Below are positions 25,419 through 32,605 of a DNA stretch of 64,000 nt, piece after piece. Origin of the DNA: UBA10649 sp965278965 (GTDB lineage: Bacteria; Actinomycetota; Actinomycetes; S36-B12); contig OZ257127.1 in the NCBI GenBank assembly GCA_965278965.1, positions 1,426,001 to 1,490,000 of the forward strand. The letters run 5' to 3'. How positions within the stretch are numbered: the stretch's first letter is position 1; each line of letters opens with the position of its first letter. Position numbers and translations under genes: made by a program. The notes below the pieces were generated by a model. That model had not been told where the DNA came from. It was given only the letters and a program-made list of their open reading frames with translations, and searched no databases.

Positions 25419-26636
25419 TCAGCCGGCGGGCAGGACCACACGGAAGTGACCGCCCGGCCCGGGCTCGGCCCACGTCCCGCCGCCGTGGACGTCGGCCACC
25501 GCCGCGACGATGGCCAGCCCCAGCCCCGATCCGCCATCGTCGCGGTCGCGGGCATCGTCCAGCCGCACGAAGCGGTCGAAGACCCGTTCGCAGTCGGCCG
25601 GGTCGACCCCCCGGCCGTCGTCGTCGACGGCGATCAGCCACATGTCGCCGTCGCGCGACAGGCGTACCCGCACCGACGCGGCAGCGTGCCGGATCGCGTT
25701 GGCCAGCAGGTTGTCCGCCGCGCCGCGCAACGCACGCAGGTCGCCGATGACGGTCGCGTCGGCGAGGTCGGACTCGACCGTGACGTCAGAACGCTGCGAC
25801 GACCGCGCAATCACCGCGGCACGCATGACGCTGGTGAGGTCGACGGGCACTCGCGCCGGCTCGTCGTGGGCGTCCGTGCGGGCGAGGACGAGGAGATCCG
25901 TGACGAGCTCCTCCAACCGGTCCAGCTCGGCGAGGGCCAGGTCACGTCCCTCCGCCGAGCCGTCTCCGAGCTCCAAGGACACGCGCAGCGTCGCGATCGG
26001 GTTGCGCAGCTCGTGCCCGGCGTCCGCGACGAACTGGCGGGTCGCGCGCGACTGGGCGCGCAGCCGTGCGATGAGGTCGTTCAGCGTGGTGCCGAGCTCT
26101 TCGACCTCGTCGCCGGTGTCCTGCACCACCAGGCTCCCGTCGTCGACGCTGGTCATCGCCTCCGCCTGCCGGCGCAGGTCGTCGACGGACTGCAGCGCGC
26201 GGCCGACAGTGATCCAGACCGCGACCCCGACGCCGACGAGGGCGACCGGGAGCATGATGCCCAACGCCGTCAGGACGGCGGCCTGCGCGCGCTCGACGGG
26301 CTTGAGGCTCGACGCGGCGCAGATGGTGACCTCGCCCGTCGGCGCCGCTGCCACCCGCTCGATCGTCAGGTAGCCATCGGGTCGCTCGCACAGCAGGACG
26401 CCGTCGGGAACGCCCGGCGTCTGGGCGAGCACCCGACCCTGCGCGCCGACGACCTGGACCGCGACGGGACTGGCGACCTCGGCCCCGACGAGCGAGATCG
26501 CGCTGCCACCGAGGCCGGCCACCTGAGCGCGCACCTCGCGCACCCGGGTCTCGACGACCGCCTCGAGGTTGGAGTACGCCAGCCGGGTCGTGAGGAGGTA
26601 CGCGGCCGCCCCGAGGAGGGAGCCGAAGACCAGCAT
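25419..26636 (-). CDS. Two-component sensor histidine kinase
   Basis: A membrane sensor kinase of about 405 residues. The first transmembrane helix starts at the N-terminus, an extracytoplasmic domain of about 100 residues follows, and the second helix lies near 120-145. HAMP comes next, then HisKA with His208 in ADAGHELRNP, and HATPase with N-box LLANAIRHA and G-box SGLGLAIV. ATG 26636 is the only standard start after the response-regulator stop (26684). About 16 further hydrophilic residues are open upstream without ATG or GTG, so the true start may be a rarer codon. It forms an operon with the regulator upstream. Confidence 0.92.
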   Translation of the reverse strand: MLVFGSLLGAAAYLLTTRLAYSNLEAVVETRVREVRAQVAGLGGSAISLVGAEVASPVAVQVVGAQGRVLAQTPGVPDGVLLCERPDGYLTIERVAAAPTGEVTICAASSLKPVERAQAAVLTALGIMLPVALVGVGVAVWITVGRALQSVDDLRRQAEAMTSVDDGSLVVQDTGDEVEELGTTLNDLIARLRAQSRATRQFVADAGHELRNPIATLRVSLELGDGSAEGRDLALAELDRLEELVTDLLVLARTDAHDEPARVPVDLTSVMRAAVIARSSQRSDVTVESDLADATVIGDLRALRGAADNLLANAIRHAAASVRVRLSRDGDMWLIAVDDDGRGVDPADCERVFDRFVRLDDARDRDDGGSGLGLAIVAAVADVHGGGTWAEPGPGGHFRVVLPAG

Positions 26637-26683
26637 GGCGGCGACCGAGCCGACGACCGCCCGCGCGCGGACGCTGCGCGGTC

Positions 26684-27364
26684 TCAGGGCGCACCCGCCG
26701 ACGCGGCCGACAGGCGGTAGCCGACCCCGCGCACCGTGCTGATGAGTGGCAGCTCGATCTTGCGGCGCACCTGCCCGACGCAGACCTCCACAGCGTTGGG
26801 GTCGAGCGTCGGCTCGTCCCAGACCTGTTCCAGCAGCTCGCTCTTGCTGACCACCTCGTCCGCGCGCTGAGCCAGGTAGACGAGCACCGCGTACTCGCGC
26901 GCGGTGAGGTCGACCTCACGGCCGTCGACCTGGCACCGGTGCTTGCGCGGCTCCAGCCGCAGCGGGCCGACGGTCAGCAGCGTCGGCTGGTCCGCGCGTC
27001 GTCGCAGCAGCGCACTCATCCGCGCGAGCAGCACGACCGTGCTGAACGGCTTGGTCACGTAGTCGTCGACGCCGAGCTCGAACGCGTCGGCCTCGTCGTA
27101 CTCGCCGTCCTTGGCCGTGAGCATGAGGACCGGCGTCGCGATGCCCTCCGCGCGCATCGCCTCCACGACCCGGTAGCCCGACAGGCCCGGGAGCATCAGG
27201 TCGAGGAGGACGAGGTCGAACCCGCCGGCGCGGGCCTTGGCCAGCGCCGTCGTGCCGTCGTGCACCACCGAGCAGTCGTAGCCGTGCCGCTCGAGCCCCT
27301 GCCGAAGCGCCTCGGCCAGGCGCACCTCGTCGTCGGCGATCAGCACACGGGGGCGGGTGGTCAC
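26684..27364 (-). CDS. OmpR-family response regulator
   Basis: A 226-residue regulator. The receiver has Asp11/12, the phosphorylated Asp55 in LVLLDLMLPG, Thr83 and Lys105 in YVTKPFS. A trans_reg_C winged helix follows (LTAREYAVLVYLAQR, then VEVCVGQVRRKI and VRGVGYRL). It starts at GTG 27364, in frame with VTTRPRVLIADDE. It is paired with the kinase at 25419. A divergent cation-diffusion transporter gene lies 331 bases away, so metal response is one possible role. Confidence 0.93.
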   Translation of the reverse strand: MTTRPRVLIADDEVRLAEALRQGLERHGYDCSVVHDGTTALAKARAGGFDLVLLDLMLPGLSGYRVVEAMRAEGIATPVLMLTAKDGEYDEADAFELGVDDYVTKPFSTVVLLARMSALLRRRADQPTLLTVGPLRLEPRKHRCQVDGREVDLTAREYAVLVYLAQRADEVVSKSELLEQVWDEPTLDPNAVEVCVGQVRRKIELPLISTVRGVGYRLSAASAGAP

Positions 27365-27451
27365 GGCTTGGAGTCTGCCAAAGGGTCGGGCGCCGGGGAC
27401 GGGAGTCGGGCTCCGAGGCGCCGGGCGCGGGCGGGGCCGGACCGACCAAAA

Positions 27452-27512
27452 GGGGCGGCACGCTCGGGGGTGCGTGCCGCCCCTGGGTGCCCGAGGAGGA
27501 GGACGGGCACCC
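27452..27512. terminator. Two tandem strong hairpins in the response-regulator/CDF gap
   Basis: The first is a perfect 12-bp stem (GGGGCGGCACGC / GCGTGCCGCCCC, 27452-27483, 8-nt loop). Read on the minus strand it is followed by TTTT, so it looks like an intrinsic terminator for leftward transcription. The second is a perfect 9-bp stem (GGGTGCCCG / CGGGCACCC, 27485-27512). No minus-strand gene lies immediately upstream of them, which is unusual. Confidence 0.55.
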
Positions 27513-27616
27513 GGTCTGGCCTCCGGTCTTGGTCGGGGAACCGCTGACCGGATGTCCTGAGTCTGGACCTCCCCCGGCCGCGATGCCACTGTCCGTCAGG
27601 GGGTCGACAGGCGTTC

Positions 27617-27632
27617 CTCAGCGTCCGCTCAG
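27617..27632. promoter_or_regulatory. Direct repeat, possible OmpR-type binding site
   Basis: CTCAG occurs twice, 11 bases apart (27617 and 27628), inside the imperfect palindrome TTCCTCAGCGTCCGCTCAGG. An 11-bp spacing is typical of tandem OmpR/PhoB subunit sites. It lies 64 bases before the CDF gene. The support is weak. Confidence 0.25.
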
Positions 27633-27695
27633 GAACGGCCGGCGAGGCCGGCGCTAGCCTGGGACGAGGATCTGCGGACGACCGGGCGGAGGGGC

Positions 27696-28613
27696 ATGGG
27701 GCACGGCCACGACCATGGCGCGGCCAGCGCCGGCATGGCGAACCGTGGCCGTCTTGTCATCGCGCTCGGGTTGTCGGTCGCCGTCCTCGTCGTCGAGGTC
27801 ATCGGCGCCGCCGTCACCGGAAGCCTTGCGTTGCTGGCCGACGCCGGGCATGTGCTGACCGACGTCGCCGGTGTCTCGCTAGCCATCGCGGCGGTGACGC
27901 TCGCAGCGCGACCCCCGACGTCCGCCCGCACATTCGGCTTCTACCGTCTGGAGATCCTCGCCGCCGTCGTCAACGGCGTGCTGCTCCTCGGCGTCGCGCT
28001 GTTCATCCTCGTCGAGGCGGGGCGACGCTGGGCCGAGCCGCCGGACGTGCACGGCGGCCCGATGCTCGTGTTCGCGCTCGTCGGGCTGGCCGCCAACGTC
28101 GTCGCGCTGCTCCTCCTGCGGTCGGGGGCGAAGGAGAGCCTGAACGTGAAGGGCGCCTACCTGGAGGTGATGGGCGACGCGCTCGGGTCGCTCGCTGTCA
28201 TCGCCGCGGCTATCGCGATCGCCGTGACCGGGTGGGAGCGGGCCGACATCGTGGCCTCCGTGCTCGTCGCGCTGATGATCTTGCCGCGGACCTGGTCACT
28301 GCTGCGGGAGGCCGTCGACGTCCTTCTGGAGGCGACGCCGAAGGGGATGGACCTGGAGGAGATCCGCACGCACATCATCGATACGCCGGGCGTGCTCGAC
28401 GCGCACGACCTGCATGTGTGGATGCTGACGTCGGGCATGCCGGTGATGTCGGCGCACGTCGTCGTCGACGACGCGGTGCTGGCCGATGGCACCGCCGGCC
28501 AGATCCTCGACCGGCTCGGGGCATGCCTGGCCGACCACTTCGACGTCGAGCACTGCACGTTCCAGATCGAGCCCGCCGGCCACGCCGACCACGAGCACGC
28601 CCGCCACGCCTGA
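27696..28613 (+). CDS. czcD: Cation diffusion facilitator (zinc/cadmium-type efflux protein)
   Basis: A 305-residue CDF transporter with six predicted membrane helices. It has a His-rich N-terminus (MGHGHDHG) and a His-rich end (HADHEHARHA). The metal site in TM2 is ADAGHVLTD (HxxxD). In TM5 it is EVMGDALGS, where Glu stands at the place of the commoner His, a variant that also occurs in actinobacterial members. The cytoplasmic ferredoxin-like domain follows. It exports Zn, Cd or Co against the proton gradient. GGAGGGGC precedes ATG 27696. Confidence 0.9.
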   Translation: MGHGHDHGAASAGMANRGRLVIALGLSVAVLVVEVIGAAVTGSLALLADAGHVLTDVAGVSLAIAAVTLAARPPTSARTFGFYRLEILAAVVNGVLLLGVALFILVEAGRRWAEPPDVHGGPMLVFALVGLAANVVALLLLRSGAKESLNVKGAYLEVMGDALGSLAVIAAAIAIAVTGWERADIVASVLVALMILPRTWSLLREAVDVLLEATPKGMDLEEIRTHIIDTPGVLDAHDLHVWMLTSGMPVMSAHVVVDDAVLADGTAGQILDRLGACLADHFDVEHCTFQIEPAGHADHEHARHA

Positions 28614-28659
28614 CACCCCCTCCCCCCGAGACCCTGCGCCCCTCCCCCTCCTCCCCCGA

Positions 28660-28839
28660 ACGTCCCGCTTTCTGGGACGTGCAGCACGACAGCTGGACAT
28701 AACGGACGCCTCGTGCTGGACGTCCCGCTTTCCGGGACCAGCGGCACCACACCCGGACGTCCCGCTTTCCGGGACGTGCAGCACGACAGCGGGACATAAC
28801 GGACGCCTCGTGCCGGACGTCCCGCTTTCCGGGACGTCC
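28660..28839. repeat. 97-bp-period repeat with four copies of a nested hairpin
   Basis: The palindromic unit ACGTCCCGCTTTCYGGGAC occurs four times (starting 28660, 28720, 28757, 28817). Each forms a stem of 6-10 bp with a CTTTC-type loop; the last has 10-bp arms GGACGTCCCG and CGGGACGTCC. A larger unit of about 79 bp (28660-28738) recurs at 28757-28835 with three differences. The array fills most of the 257-base gap between convergent genes. Possible roles are a bidirectional terminator array or a REP/MITE-like element. No coding role is apparent. Confidence 0.8.
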
Positions 28840-28870
28840 GGGAGGAGGAGGGTGGGGACGGGGCGCGGGA

Positions 28871-29635
28871 CTAGCGGGGGGCCATCCGGAGCGCGCCGTC
28901 GAGGCGGATCGTCTCGCCGTTGAGGTACGGGTTCGTCACGATCTGCTCCGCCAGCAGCGCGAACTCGGCCGGACGCCCCAGGCGCGGCGGGTTCGGCACC
29001 GACGCGGCGAGCGCGTCACGGATCTCGGCCGGCAGCGGGGCGAGGATCGGGGTGTCGAACACCCCAGGCGCGATCGCGCACACACGGATGCCGCGCGCTG
29101 CCAGGTCGCGTGCTGCCACGAGGGTCAGCCCGACGATGCCGGCCTTCGACGACGAGTACGGCGCCTGGCCGACCTGCCCTTCGTACGCAGCGATCGAAGC
29201 CGTCAGCACGACGACCCCGCGTTCGCCATCGACCGGCTCGGCGGCCGCCAGGCTCGACGCCACCTCGCTCAGCACGACGAACGAGCCGACCAGGTTCGTC
29301 TCGATCACGGACCGGAACGCCTCGACCGACCCGGGCCGCCCGTCGCGGTCGACCACCCGCAACGGCACGTTTCGTCCGGCGCAGTGGACGGCCCCGCGCA
29401 ACGTCCCGAGGGACGCGGCAAGGTCGACGGCGGCCGCGACCTGCTCAGGCTCCCGCACGTCCACCGCCGCGAACGCGGCCCGGTCGCCCAGCTCCGCTGC
29501 GACCTCGGCCCCTGCCGACGACGGCAGGTCGACGAGCACGACGCTCGCACCCGCCGCGAGGAGCCGTTCCGCGGTCGCACGGCCGAGGCCGGACGCCGCT
29601 CCGGTCACGACGAACACGTTCCCGGCGACCTGCAT
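28871..29635 (-). CDS. Short-chain dehydrogenase/reductase (3-hydroxyacyl-CoA dehydrogenase type)
   Basis: A 254-residue SDR. The cofactor motif is VTGAASGLGRA, the active site is YSSSK, and the structural HCAG (NNAG equivalent) and NPYLNGETIRLDGALRM end match type II 3-hydroxyacyl-CoA dehydrogenases. Asp at the end of beta-2 (VLVDLPSS) favours NAD(H). ATG 29635 has GGAAGGGG upstream. It lies 29 bases downstream of purU and probably shares its transcript. Confidence 0.88.
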   Translation of the reverse strand: MQVAGNVFVVTGAASGLGRATAERLLAAGASVVLVDLPSSAGAEVAAELGDRAAFAAVDVREPEQVAAAVDLAASLGTLRGAVHCAGRNVPLRVVDRDGRPGSVEAFRSVIETNLVGSFVVLSEVASSLAAAEPVDGERGVVVLTASIAAYEGQVGQAPYSSSKAGIVGLTLVAARDLAARGIRVCAIAPGVFDTPILAPLPAEIRDALAASVPNPPRLGRPAEFALLAEQIVTNPYLNGETIRLDGALRMAPR

Positions 29636-29664
29636 GGCATCCCCTTCCGGACGACCGCCCGACC

Positions 29665-30513
29665 CTACGAGCCGAACACCACGGTGCGCTGACGGTTCAG
29701 GAACACCCGGTCCTCGGCCCACAGGCGGACCGCACGCGACAGTACGAGCTTCTCGACATCGCGGCCGATCTCGGCGAGATGGTCGGCCGTCTGCGCGTGG
29801 CCGACCCGCACCACCTGCTGCTCGATGATCGGGCCCTCGTCCAGGTCGCTGGTCACGAAGTGCGCCGTCGCACCGATGAGCTTGACCCCGCGGGCGTGCG
29901 CCTGGTGGTACGGCCGCGCACCCTTGAACCCCGGCAGGAACGAGTGATGGATGTTGATGATGCGGCCGGGCAGCCGGCGGCACACGTCGTCGGACAGCAC
30001 CTGCATGTACCGGGCGAGGACGAGCAGGTCCACGCGCTCGTCGTCGACCAGCGCGAGCAGTCGCCGCTCCTGCTCGGGCTTGGTGTCGGCCGAGACCGGA
30101 AGGTGGTGGTACGTAAGGCCGTAGCGCTCTGCGACGGGTCGGCAGTCCTCGTGGTTCGAGACGACGCCGACGATGTCGAGCGGCAGCTCGCCGGCCTGCC
30201 AGCGGTACAGCAGGTCGCGCAGGCAGTGGTCGTACTGGGAGACCGCGATGAGCGCACGCCGTCGCGTCGCCTCGCGGCGCAGCCCGACCGTCGCGTCGAA
30301 CGCCATCCCCACCGCCTCGACCGCCGCCCGGACGACCTCGAGGTCCTCCTCGTCGCTGTCGAACCGCGTGCGGGCGAAGAACAACCCCGTCTCGGTGTCG
30401 GAGAACTGCTCCTGCTCCAGCACGTTCGCGCCGACCCCCAGCAGGGCCCCGCTGAACGCGTGGATGATCCCGACCGTGTCGGGACAGGTGATCGACAGCA
30501 CGTAGGCGGGCAC
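29665..30513 (-). CDS. purU: Formyltetrahydrofolate deformylase
   Basis: A 282-residue PurU: an N-terminal ACT domain (VLSITCPDTVGIIHAFSGAL) and a formyl-transferase-type catalytic domain. The catalytic region is INIHHSFLPGFKGA with the essential Asn and His, followed by GATAHFVTSDLDEGPIIEQ with the Asp. It hydrolyses 10-formyl-THF to formate and THF, balancing the one-carbon pool. GTG 30513 follows GGAAGG at good spacing. The one-carbon theme recurs in the FAD-GcvT gene at 32557. Confidence 0.95.
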   Translation of the reverse strand: MPAYVLSITCPDTVGIIHAFSGALLGVGANVLEQEQFSDTETGLFFARTRFDSDEEDLEVVRAAVEAVGMAFDATVGLRREATRRRALIAVSQYDHCLRDLLYRWQAGELPLDIVGVVSNHEDCRPVAERYGLTYHHLPVSADTKPEQERRLLALVDDERVDLLVLARYMQVLSDDVCRRLPGRIINIHHSFLPGFKGARPYHQAHARGVKLIGATAHFVTSDLDEGPIIEQQVVRVGHAQTADHLAEIGRDVEKLVLSRAVRLWAEDRVFLNRQRTVVFGS

Positions 30514-30610
30514 GAACGATCCTTCCGGGCGCCCCGGGCGGGACGGTCCCGACACGCTACCTCCGCCACCAACCCGCCACGTCGGCGCGCGGTCCAGCAC
30601 AATCGCATCC

Positions 30611-32605
30611 GTGCGTTCCTTACGTGCGGGCTGGCTGACCCGCTGGGCGAGCGACGGCCCGGTGCGGGTCGGCGTCAGCGCCGCGGCGTGGTCGGTGTCG
30701 GGGAGCCTGGCGCGCGGGCTGCTTCCGCGCAGCGCCGTCCAGCAGGCGGTGGCGAGCGGCGTCGTAGCCGGGGCGCACTACGAGCTCGCGGCCACCGCGT
30801 GGGCGACGCTGCAGGCCGTCGGTGCACGCCCGGGCGGGCGTCCCGGGCTGCGGGCCAGCCTGACGCTGGCCGGCGCCGGCGCCGCGGCGGGCGCCGCCAT
30901 GTGGGCGGTCGCCCGGCCGGCGGCGTCCCGGTCGATGCCTGCCGCCGCGACCGCGGCAGCGGGCCGGCTGCTGGCGTTCTCGGCCGTCGCCGGCGGGTCG
31001 ACCGCGGTGTGGGACGACGTCCTGCACCGCCGCGCCGGCCTTACGCCCGGCCTAGACACGACGCTCCTGCCCGCCGTCGTCACCGGCGGGGCACTCGTCG
31101 CCGCTGCGACGCTGCTGCGCCGTGAGCGCATCGCTCGGTACGGACGGGTCGCCGCGGACCGGCACACCCTGACGGACGCCCGGCCGCTGGCCCTCGCCAA
31201 GGCTGGGGCCATCGGCGTCGCCACCGGCGTCGGGCTCGCGGCCGCGACCACGGCCGAGCAGCTCGCCGCGCGTGCGCTGGAGCGCGGGATCGCCCGCGTG
31301 CTCGGGACGGATCCCGGCGCGCTCGGCACGCTCGCCGCGCACGCCGCGATCCTCGGCACCGTGACCGTCGCGGGAACCGTCGGCCTGAGCGAGCTGACTC
31401 GCAGCATCCAGCGTCGCGACGACGTCGTGGAGCCCGCGTACCCGGCACCGCCCACGTCGACGCACGTGTCCGCCGGACCGGCGAGCGCGATGCCGTTCGA
31501 CGCGCTCGGCAAGGAGGGGCGGCGCTTCGTGCTGATGGCCCTCACGGCAGCCGACATCGAGCAGGTCATGGGCGTGCCGGCGATCGACCCGGTCCGTGTC
31601 GTCGGCGGGTTCGAGAGCGCCGCCGACGTGGTCGAGCGGGCGCGGTTGACGGTCGCCGATCTCGAGGCCTGCGGCGGGTTCGAGCGGTCGCTGATCTGCG
31701 TCGGCTCACCGACGGGCGTCGGCTACCTCAACTACTCCCTCGCCGAAGCGCTGGAGTACCTGACCCTGGGCGACTGCGCGATCGTCGTCCCGCAGTACGC
31801 CCTCGTGCCGTCGGCCCTGGCGCTCACCCGGACCACCGATGCCGAGCACCTGACCCGCCTCGTACTCGCCGGCATCGCCGAGCGCACCGCATCGATGCCC
31901 GCGGCCCAGCGGCCTCGCGTCGTCCTCGTCGGCGAGAGCCTGGGGGCCAACGTCGCGCTCGACCTCGCCGTCGACTCGACCGGGCGCGCCCATCTGCCGG
32001 CGCTCGGCGCCCTGGGCGTCGACGCGGGCCTGTACCTCGGTGTGCCGTTCCGGACCCGGCTGTGGAACTCCTGGCGGGTGGACCCGGACGCGGTCGACCC
32101 GGGGCGCGAGCTGACCTTGGTGAGCCAGCCGGCCGACCCGCCCGGACCGGTCTCGAACCACCTCATGGTCGTCCACCACGACGATCCCGTGAACAAGTAC
32201 GGCTTCCGGATGGTGCTCCAGCCTCCGTGGTGGCTCGGCCCGCCGGAGGACCGCCCGCCGCTCGTCCCACGGGAGACGGCCTTCCGCCCGATCACCAGCT
32301 TCGTGCTCGCCACCGTCGACCTGCTCAACGGGATGCACTCGCGTCCGGGGACGTTCGTCCGGCGCGGGCACGACTACCGGATCGACCTGCGCTTGAGCCT
32401 GCAGCAGGCGTTCGGCCTTCGCTGCACGCCCGAGCAAGGTGAGGCGATCGAAGTGGCCCTGCGCGCACGCGAGCAGGAGTGGGCCACGCGCCGTCTCGTG
32501 GCGCGGACCGTCGACCGTGCTCGCCGGTCGATCGCCCAGCAGCTCGCGCGATGGGGTCAGCAGGTCCCGCCGTACAGCGGTCTCAGCGAGACAGTGGCCG
32601 GGTAG
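30611..32605 (+). CDS. Membrane-associated alpha/beta hydrolase (Abhydrolase_9 type)
   Basis: A 664-residue protein with a hydrophobic N-terminal third (several Ala/Val-rich helices up to about residue 265) and a C-terminal alpha/beta-hydrolase domain. The nucleophile elbow is VLVGESLGAN, and SPTGVGYLNYSLAEALEYL precedes it. This two-part layout matches the Abhydrolase_9 family, common in actinobacteria and of unknown substrate. Its last 49 bases overlap the end of the convergent FAD-GcvT gene. Confidence in the family is good, in the function low. Confidence 0.8.
   Translation: MRSLRAGWLTRWASDGPVRVGVSAAAWSVSGSLARGLLPRSAVQQAVASGVVAGAHYELAATAWATLQAVGARPGGRPGLRASLTLAGAGAAAGAAMWAVARPAASRSMPAAATAAAGRLLAFSAVAGGSTAVWDDVLHRRAGLTPGLDTTLLPAVVTGGALVAAATLLRRERIARYGRVAADRHTLTDARPLALAKAGAIGVATGVGLAAATTAEQLAARALERGIARVLGTDPGALGTLAAHAAILGTVTVAGTVGLSELTRSIQRRDDVVEPAYPAPPTSTHVSAGPASAMPFDALGKEGRRFVLMALTAADIEQVMGVPAIDPVRVVGGFESAADVVERARLTVADLEACGGFERSLICVGSPTGVGYLNYSLAEALEYLTLGDCAIVVPQYALVPSALALTRTTDAEHLTRLVLAGIAERTASMPAAQRPRVVLVGESLGANVALDLAVDSTGRAHLPALGALGVDAGLYLGVPFRTRLWNSWRVDPDAVDPGRELTLVSQPADPPGPVSNHLMVVHHDDPVNKYGFRMVLQPPWWLGPPEDRPPLVPRETAFRPITSFVLATVDLLNGMHSRPGTFVRRGHDYRIDLRLSLQQAFGLRCTPEQGEAIEVALRAREQEWATRRLVARTVDRARRSIAQQLARWGQQVPPYSGLSETVAG

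Noticed and set aside
28660..28839. CRISPR-like look of the repeated hairpin units
   Set aside because: The intervals are 60, 37 and 60 bases, the 'spacers' are themselves repeated, and there are no cas genes.
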